Source: Nocardiopsis ganjiahuensis DSM 45031
Lineage (GTDB): Bacteria; Actinomycetota; Actinomycetes; Streptosporangiales; Streptosporangiaceae
Assembly: GCF_000341085.1 (NCBI RefSeq)
Contig: NZ_ANBA01000001.1
Coordinates: 1-64,000 of the forward strand
Length of the DNA stretch: 64,000 bases
Reading direction: 5' to 3'
Shown here: positions 58,945-64,000 of the stretch, in pieces
How the letters are laid out: every line of letters begins with the position of its first letter
Position numbering within the stretch: the stretch's first letter is position 1
Position numbers and translations under genes: made by a program
Notes under the pieces: model-generated
Database searches by the model: none
Told to the model about the DNA's origin: nothing
The model's input: only the letters and a program-made list of their open reading frames with translations

Positions 58945-59571
58945 TCAGCTGGTCACGTCGAGGGTGCCCTCGAGCACCTCGTCGATGAAGCCGTACTCCT
59001 TGGCAGCCTGTGCCGTGAACCAGCGGTCCCGGTCGGCGTCCTTCTCGATCTGTTCGACCGACTGCCCGGTGTGCTCGGAGATCTTCTGGATGAACATCTT
59101 CTTCACGTAGAGCAGCTGGTCAGCCAGGATCCGGATGTCGGAGGCGGTGCCTCCGATGCCACCGGAGGGCTGGTGCATCATGACGCGGGTGTGCGGCAGC
59201 GCGTAACGCTTGCCGGGAGCACCGGCGCACAGGAGCATCTGGCCCATCGAGGCGGCCATGCCGATACCCACGGTGCGAACGTCGTTGGGGATGTACTGCA
59301 TGACGTCGTAGATCGCCATGCCCGCCGTTACGGAACCACCCGGCGAGTTGATGTACATGGTGATGTCCCGCTGGCGGTCCTCGGCGGACAGCAGCAGGAG
59401 TTCGCCAACCAGGCGGTTGGCGATGTCATCGTCGACCTGCTGGCCGAGGAATACGATTCGCTGGCGCAACAGGCGCTGAGGCGTCTGCTCAATAAAAGGG
59501 GAAAGCTGCGGATCCGACGTACGAGCGTCGAATCGCGTGGACTCATCAAAGGTCGGCGGCACTCTCGTCAC
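58945..59571 (-). CDS. clpP1: ATP-dependent Clp protease proteolytic subunit (ClpP1)
   Basis: 208 residues, GTG start with GGAG upstream. Catalytic Ser108 (GMAASMGQ), His133 (MMHQPSGG) and an Asp in the C-terminal handle region. Different from ClpP2 mainly at both termini, as in Streptomyces and mycobacteria where the two subunits form one active complex. Confidence 0.96.
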   Translation of the reverse strand: MTRVPPTFDESTRFDARTSDPQLSPFIEQTPQRLLRQRIVFLGQQVDDDIANRLVGELLLLSAEDRQRDITMYINSPGGSVTAGMAIYDVMQYIPNDVRTVGIGMAASMGQMLLCAGAPGKRYALPHTRVMMHQPSGGIGGTASDIRILADQLLYVKKMFIQKISEHTGQSVEQIEKDADRDRWFTAQAAKEYGFIDEVLEGTLDVTS

Positions 59572-59707
59572 CTGCTCCGGAATCGAAACGGTTGCGATAC
59601 AGCGACACTAACGCCGACAGACGCCAGGCTCGTCCGGATACCGCCCCTGTTCGCTTTGAGCGCAGGGTGTGAGGGGTCGGGGACACGCCCGTTCTCCTAC
59701 CAGCGAA

Positions 59708-59757
59708 CACACGGCGGGCCCCGGCCGACCCGGTGGGGGTCGGCCAGGGCCCGTGTG
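59708..59757 (-). terminator. tig terminator
   Basis: CACACGG-C-GGGCCC-C-GGCCGACCC pairs with GGGTCGGCC-A-GGGCCC-GTGTG: a stem of about 20 bp with two single mismatches and a short loop GGTGGG, 65 bp past the tig stop. The rest of the 250-bp gap up to clpP1 holds the clpP1 promoter region; no gene. Confidence 0.75.
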
Positions 59758-59822
59758 CGAGCTGTACGGCCTCGGGAGGCTGTGCGACCTGAGGGCGCTG
59801 TGCAGCTGCTGACTACTGGGGA

Positions 59823-61283
59823 CTACTTGGAGTCGGCCTTGTCGGCGTCCTCGTCGTCCTGCTTCTCCTCGTCGGCCTCAACGGCTTCCTCGGCCTTGTC
59901 GGCCTCGGCGACCTCGGCGGAGGCAGCGGCGGCGGCCTTGACGGCCTCGGCCAGCGCGTCCTCGTCAGAGGCCTCGACGATGTCCTGCTCGACGGCGTTG
60001 CCGTCCTCGTCGGTCACCTTGGCGCCGGCCAGGACCAGGTCCATGGCCTTGCCGCGGACGACCTCGGTGAAGGCGACGCGGATCTGGTTCGACTCGACCA
60101 GGTGCTGGGCCAGCTGGTCCGGGCTCACGCCCATGCGCTGGGCCTGCTCGAACACGTACTGGCTGAGCTCGCCCTGGTCGGCGCTCAGGTCCTCCTGGAG
60201 GGCCAGCTGGTCGAGGATGAAACCAGCCTTGACCGCCGAGTTGGCGCCGGTCTTCAGCTCCTCCTCGAACTCCTCCTCGGTCTTCTCCTGCGACTCGAGG
60301 TAGGCCTCCTTGGTCAGACCGCTCTGGGCGAGCTGCTGCTCGAGGCTCTGACGACGGCGGGTGATCTCCTCGTCGACGACCGCGTCGGGCAGCGGGATCT
60401 CGACGGACTCGATCAGCTTCTCCAGCGCCTTGTCACGGGCGGCGGACAGCTGCTGCATCCGACGGACGTCGGCCATGCGCTTGCGCACGTCCTCACGCAG
60501 CTCGTCGATGGTGTCGAACTCCGAGGCCAGCTGGGCGAACTCGTCGTCCAGCTCCGGCAGCTCCTTCACCTTCACCGAGTGCACGGTGACGGTGACGTCC
60601 GCCTCCTTGCCCTCGTGGTCACCACCGACGAGGGTGGTCTTGAAGGTGGCCTCGCCACCGGCCTCCATGCCGCGCAGGGTCTCGTCGAGGCCCTCCAGCA
60701 TGGTGTTGGTGCCGACCTCGTAGGAGTAGCCGCTGACGGCGACGTCCTCGAGCTTCTCACCATCGATGGCCGCGACCAGGTCGATGGAGAGGTGGTCACC
60801 GTCCTCGACGGGGCGGTCGGCGCCAACAAGGGTGGAGAAGCGCTCGCGCAGGGTGCCGATCTGCTCGTCGATCTGCTCGTCGGTGACGGTCGCGTTGTCG
60901 ACGGTCACCTCGATGCCCTTGTAGTCCTTCACCTCGAACTTGGGCCGGATGTCGACCTCGGCGGTGAAGGCGAGCTCGTCGTTGTCCTCCAGCTTGGTGA
61001 CCTCGACGTCGGGCTGGCCGAGCGCGAAGATCTCCTCCTTCTGGATGGCTTCGTTGTAGAGCTCCGGGACGGCGTGGTTGACCGCTTCACTGATCACCGC
61101 GCCGCGTCCGACGTAGCGGTCGATCAGCCGCGCCGGCGCCTTGCCCGGGCGGAAGCCCTTGATCCGAACCTGCTTCGCGAGCGACTTGTAGGTCACGTCG
61201 AAAGCGTGCTCGAGCTCCTCGAAGGGCACCTCGATGGTCAGCTTGACCCGGGTCGGGCTGAGCTCCTCGACATCGGTCTTCAC
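59823..61283 (-). CDS. tig: Trigger factor, ribosome-associated chaperone
   Basis: 486 residues. N-terminal ribosome-binding domain with FRPGKAPARLIDRYVG (the FRxGxxP signature, residues about 44-60), FKBP-type peptidyl-prolyl isomerase domain around residues 160-250 (DGDHLSIDLVAAIDGEKLEDVAVSGYSYEVGTNTMLEGL), and a helical C-terminal domain. A Glu/Ala/Asp tail of 60 or so residues (from EDALAEAVKAAAAAS) is longer than in E. coli but typical of high-GC actinomycetes. Catalyses folding of nascent chains; precedes clpP1P2X in the standard order. Confidence 0.96.
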   Translation of the reverse strand: MKTDVEELSPTRVKLTIEVPFEELEHAFDVTYKSLAKQVRIKGFRPGKAPARLIDRYVGRGAVISEAVNHAVPELYNEAIQKEEIFALGQPDVEVTKLEDNDELAFTAEVDIRPKFEVKDYKGIEVTVDNATVTDEQIDEQIGTLRERFSTLVGADRPVEDGDHLSIDLVAAIDGEKLEDVAVSGYSYEVGTNTMLEGLDETLRGMEAGGEATFKTTLVGGDHEGKEADVTVTVHSVKVKELPELDDEFAQLASEFDTIDELREDVRKRMADVRRMQQLSAARDKALEKLIESVEIPLPDAVVDEEITRRRQSLEQQLAQSGLTKEAYLESQEKTEEEFEEELKTGANSAVKAGFILDQLALQEDLSADQGELSQYVFEQAQRMGVSPDQLAQHLVESNQIRVAFTEVVRGKAMDLVLAGAKVTDEDGNAVEQDIVEASDEDALAEAVKAAAAASAEVAEADKAEEAVEADEEKQDDEDADKADSK

Positions 61284-61510
61284 GGGGCGGTACTCCTAGG
61301 TTTGCCGGCTGGTGTCCGCGTCGGCCCGCAGGCGCACCACACAAACGGCGAATGCACGCGCGCACCCCGGTCAGTGAGGACCACGTTCTACTGGGGTGCC
61401 CTGCGACGGGCTGGGACTTACAGTTTCCTGCTGATCGCACCAAGTCTAGGGCAGATAGACAGGGGGCCACGGCGCACGGCCCGAAGGCCGCACCACCATG
61501 GATGGTTTCG

Positions 61511-61585
61511 TCGGGGTGGCGGGATTCGAACCCGCGGCCTCATGCTCCCAAAGCATGCGCGCTAACCAAGCTGCGCTACACCCCG
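61511..61585 (-). tRNA. tRNA-Pro(TGG)
   Basis: Acceptor CGGGGTG pairs with CACCCCG, discriminator A at 61511; anticodon loop TTTGGGA between GCATGC and GCATG arms gives anticodon TGG; T-arm GCGGGTTCGAATCCCGC. No CCA encoded. Confidence 0.95.
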
Positions 61586-61703
61586 CTTACCCGGCGCGGA
61601 CACACGTTCCCGAAAACGGGTGTGCGACCAACGCCCCAGAGACTGTACTCTTGTCTCCGACGGCTCCACGAGTCTAGAGGAAACTCAAGGGCTCCGATGC
61701 CAC

Positions 61704-61774
61704 GCGGGCGTAGTTCAATGGTAGAACCCCAGCCTTCCAAGCTGGTCATGCGAGTTCGATTCTCGTCGCCCGCT
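61704..61774 (+). tRNA. tRNA-Gly(TCC)
   Basis: Acceptor GCGGGCG pairs with CGCCCGC, anticodon stem CCAGC/GCTGG with loop CTTCCAA (anticodon TCC), T-arm GCGAGTTCGATTCTCGT. CCA is encoded at 61775-61777. Its last bases begin the 86-bp tandem repeat. Confidence 0.95.
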
Positions 61775-62230
61775 CCACTCGGAACGAGCCGTGTGTGCTC
61801 CGCACACCGGCTCGTTCCGCTGTTTCCCCCCCGGGGGACGACCCCCTGAAAACCCCCGCTCCACTCGGAACGAGCTGCGCGTACTCCACACACCGGCTCG
61901 TTCCGCTGTTTCCCCCCCGGGGGACGACCCCCTGAAAACCCCCGCTCCACTCGGAACGAGCTGCGCGTACTCCACACACCGGCTCGTTCCGCTGTTTCCC
62001 CCCCGGGGGACGACCCCCTGAAAACCCCCGCTCCACTCGGAACGAGCTGCGCGTACTCCACACACCGGCTCGTTCCGCTGTTTCCCCCCCGGGGGACGAC
62101 CCCCTGAAAACCCCCGCTCCACTCGGGAAACGACCCCCGCTCCACTCGGAACGGGTCCAGGAACCCCCGACCCACTCAGAACGAGCTGTGTGCCATCCGA
62201 CACCGGCTCGTTTCGTCGTTTCCGGGGCCG
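61771..62230 (+). repeat. Tandem array of 86-bp units starting in the tRNA-Gly 3' end
   Basis: Units begin CGCTCCACTCGGAACGAG. Full copies lie at 61771-61856, 61857-61942, 61943-62028 and 62029-62114; copies 2-4 are identical, copy 1 differs in the hairpin loop. Truncated copies follow at 62115-62137 and 62138-62168, and a degenerate hairpin at 62180-62212. Each unit holds CGGAACGAGC / GCTCGTTCCG, which form a terminator-like hairpin after the tRNA, and a C7-G5 tract. 86 is not a multiple of three and the minus-strand frames through it are artefacts. No gene is supported from 61778 to 62438. Confidence 0.9.
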
Positions 62231-62438
62231 GGAGCCCGAGAGGCAAGAGCCGGCACCCCTCGGCCGTCCGCGGGATCCGCCTCTCGCGGTGACGTAACAC
62301 ACACTGTTAGAACACCATTCGGTTCAGTGCCCCCAAGAGGCGGAATACCCGACTCCAAGGGGTACGTTGACCTTTCGGGCGGACCCGTCAGCGCAACGGG
62401 GTGCGGGCGCCCCTCGGGTTCGGCGAAACGGGGGCCAG

Positions 62439-62942
62439 ATGACGGACACGGACGGCACGGACGAGATGGCGAAACCGCTCGGTGCGCTCTGGTTCCAACG
62501 ACCGGAGGCGCTGGAGCGACCGGTCGTGGTGACCGGTGTCTTCGACGTCCTGCACGTCGGACACGTGCGCTTCCTGCGTTCCATCGCCGAACGCGGTCTC
62601 CCGCTGGTGGTCGGCATCGAGTCCGACGAGCGGGTGCGCGCCTGGAAGGGTCCCGGACGTCCGGTCAACCCCGCCGAGGAACGGGCCGAGACCATCGCCG
62701 CGCTCTCCTGCGTGACCGGTTCCTTCGTCATCGAGGGACCGCCCTCGGTCGCCGACTGGGCGGCCTACGCGGACCTGCTCCGCCCGCTCGCCCCCGCGGC
62801 TCTGGCCTTCACCGCCGGGGACCGCTACACGCAGGCCAAGATCCGCGGCGCGGAGGCCCTCCGCGCCCAGGCCTGGGAGCTCCCCTTCACCCCCGGGCGG
62901 TCCACGACCGCGGCACTCGGCCGCCTCGCGCATTCCCTGTAG
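62439..62942 (+). CDS. Adenylyl/cytidylyltransferase family protein
   Basis: 167 residues from the ATG at 62439; an earlier TTG at 62367 would add a non-conserved stretch. The nucleotidyltransferase motif FDVLHVGHVRFL (HxGH) lies at about residues 33-44, followed by LPLVVGIESDERVRAWKGPGRPVNPAEERAETIAAL with the R-x-x-x-(E)R region typical of glycerol-3-phosphate cytidylyltransferase and the HldE C-terminal domain. The usual ISSTxxR motif appears only as FTAGDRYTQAKIRGAEAL. Probably transfers a nucleotide to a small phosphorylated sugar or polyol. No cluster partners are nearby. Confidence 0.82.
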   Translation: MTDTDGTDEMAKPLGALWFQRPEALERPVVVTGVFDVLHVGHVRFLRSIAERGLPLVVGIESDERVRAWKGPGRPVNPAEERAETIAALSCVTGSFVIEGPPSVADWAAYADLLRPLAPAALAFTAGDRYTQAKIRGAEALRAQAWELPFTPGRSTTAALGRLAHSL

Positions 62943-63070
62943 ACCGAAGAAGCCCTCAGAGCTTTCTCACACGGCCTCCCCGCAGCCGCGCCCCGACCAC
63001 CGGGAAGCTGCGCGTCCACCCCGGTGTTGATCCATGGATGGCGACGTGGTGAACGGAATCGAGGCTGCCG

Positions 63071-64000
63071 ATGATGTCAGGGAGGCCCTCCTACAGGGCA
63101 TTGGTCAACGACGGAAGCGCGCGGGGGCAGGAGCTGCCCCCGGGGATCACCGGGCGCGTCATGTCCTACGCGACACCGCACTGGCGATCCATCCTGTTCT
63201 TCCTGGCGGTGACCGCGGTGGGAGCGGCCATCGTCGTGGCCAACCCCCTGCTGCTGCGGGCCATCATCGACCGGGGCATCATCCCGGGGAACACCTCGCT
63301 GGTGGTCTGGTTGGCGGTCGCCGCCGGGGTGCTGGCCCTCCTGGAGGGCGTCATCACCCTGACCGGCCGGTGGCTGTCCTCCCGGATCGGTGAGGGTGTC
63401 ATCTACCTGCTGCGCACCCAGGTGTTCACACACGTGCAGCAGATGCCGATCTCCTTCTTCACCCGCACCCAGACGGGCTCCCTGATCAGCCGTCTGAACA
63501 CGGACGTGGTCGGCGCCCAGCGCGCCATCACCTCGGTGCTCCAGTCGGTGGTGTCCAACCTGATCAGCGTCGTGGCGGTGGTCATCACGATGCTCGCGCT
63601 GTCCTGGCAGGTGACCCTGCTGTCCCTGGCCCTGGTACCGCTGTTCATCGTCCCCGCGAAGCTGTTGGGCCGCAAGCTCGCGAACATCTCCCGCGAGGCC
63701 ATGGACAACAACGCCTCGATGAGCTCGCTGATGACCGAGCGGTTCAACGTCGGCGGGGCCATGCTGGTCAAGCTGTACGGACGTCCCGACGAGGAGTCCC
63801 GCGGCTTCTCCGACAAGGCGGCGCGCGTGCGCGACCTGGGGGTCCGCCAGTCCGTGATCGGCGGCCTGCTGTTCACGCTGCTGGGCACCATCACCGCGCT
63901 GGCCATGGCGATGGTCTACGGCGTGGGCGGTGTGCTGGCGGCGGACGGCGCCTTCGAGGTCGGCACGCTGGTCGCCCTGACCACCCTGCTGGCCCGGCTG
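63071..64000 (+). CDS. ABC exporter (transmembrane domain plus ATPase), truncated at window end
   Basis: 310 codons open to the window edge, beginning at the first of two adjacent ATGs (63071) with GAGG upstream. The seen part is an ABC type-1 exporter membrane domain: WRSILFFLAVTAVGAAIVVANPLLLRAIIDRGI (TM1), VWLAVAAGVLALLEGVI (TM2), QMPISFFTRTQTGSLISRLNTDVVGAQ (coupling-helix region), VVAVVITMLALSWQVTLLSL (TM3-4), FNVGGAMLVKLYGR, and LFTLLGTITALAMAMVYGVGGVL (TM5). The nucleotide-binding domain should follow outside the window. Related to multidrug/lipid half-transporters. Confidence 0.85.
   Translation, partial: MMSGRPSYRALVNDGSARGQELPPGITGRVMSYATPHWRSILFFLAVTAVGAAIVVANPLLLRAIIDRGIIPGNTSLVVWLAVAAGVLALLEGVITLTGRWLSSRIGEGVIYLLRTQVFTHVQQMPISFFTRTQTGSLISRLNTDVVGAQRAITSVLQSVVSNLISVVAVVITMLALSWQVTLLSLALVPLFIVPAKLLGRKLANISREAMDNNASMSSLMTERFNVGGAMLVKLYGRPDEESRGFSDKAARVRDLGVRQSVIGGLLFTLLGTITALAMAMVYGVGGVLAADGAFEVGTLVALTTLLARL

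Noticed and set aside
61771-62230. CRISPR array
   Set aside because: Units are contiguous 86-bp tandem copies without unique spacers, and no cas genes are present.
61576-62302. Minus-strand frames through the tRNA-Gly repeat array with repeating Ser-Gly-Ala segments
   Set aside because: The 86-bp unit shifts frame each copy and the frames start or end inside tRNA; no coding support.
61704-64000. Integrated genomic island at tRNA-Gly
   Set aside because: No integrase, excisionase or phage gene is seen up to the window end, so only the repeat array itself is reported.

Overview
The window is GC-rich DNA with GTG and ATG starts, dense ATGA/GTGA gene overlaps and GC hairpin terminators. Its backbone is a gene order I know from Streptomyces and other actinomycetes: tig-clpP1-clpP2-clpX ... 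folC-DUF4233-ndk-mreBCD-mrdA-rodA-(two radical-SAM-type genes)-RNase E/G-rplU-rpmA-obgE-proB ... proA ... nadD-rsfS-phosphatase-tRNA-Ala. A Nocardiopsis-like organism is my best guess from the overall flavour; that is inference, not something the sequence proves.

Three blocks of accessory genes interrupt this backbone. Block A (about 2.1-15.5 kb, between nadD and proA) holds an M48 protease, a PaaX-regulated aromatic-CoA gene cluster and a secreted repeat protein. The aromatic cluster has a CoA ligase, a fused flavin hydroxylase/reductase, acyl-CoA dehydrogenase, enoyl-CoA hydratase, SDR dehydrogenase, a RidA deaminase, an alpha/beta hydrolase and an aromatic-acid MFS transporter. Together these read best as an aerobic 2-aminobenzoyl-CoA (anthranilate) pathway. 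Both flanking promoters carry the same TGAC-N4-GTCA inverted repeat over their -35 box.

Block B (17.3-24.8 kb, between proA and proB) holds a TetR/PemK-like pair, a tightly coupled acyl-CoA dehydrogenase-SDR-SDR-phosphotransferase operon behind a perfect palindrome, an HSL-type hydrolase, and a divergent methyltransferase/TetR pair sharing two overlapping palindromes.

Block C (43.9-56.6 kb, between folC and clpX, where I would expect valS) holds a divergent FolC-like Mur ligase, an ABC exporter translationally coupled to a two-component system, and an array of four tandem paralogous secreted LVIVD beta-propeller proteins. The array is headed by a divergent DUF305 lipoprotein. This array is the least understood part of the window.

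The core section (24.8-43.8 kb and 56.6-61.3 kb) covers proline synthesis, ribosome assembly and RNA decay, the rod-shape/peptidoglycan elongation machinery, nucleotide and folate metabolism, and protein quality control. The right end has tRNA-Pro, tRNA-Gly followed by a tandem array of an 86-bp unit, a small nucleotidyltransferase, and the start of an ABC transporter that runs off the window. A tRNA-Ala is cut by the left edge.
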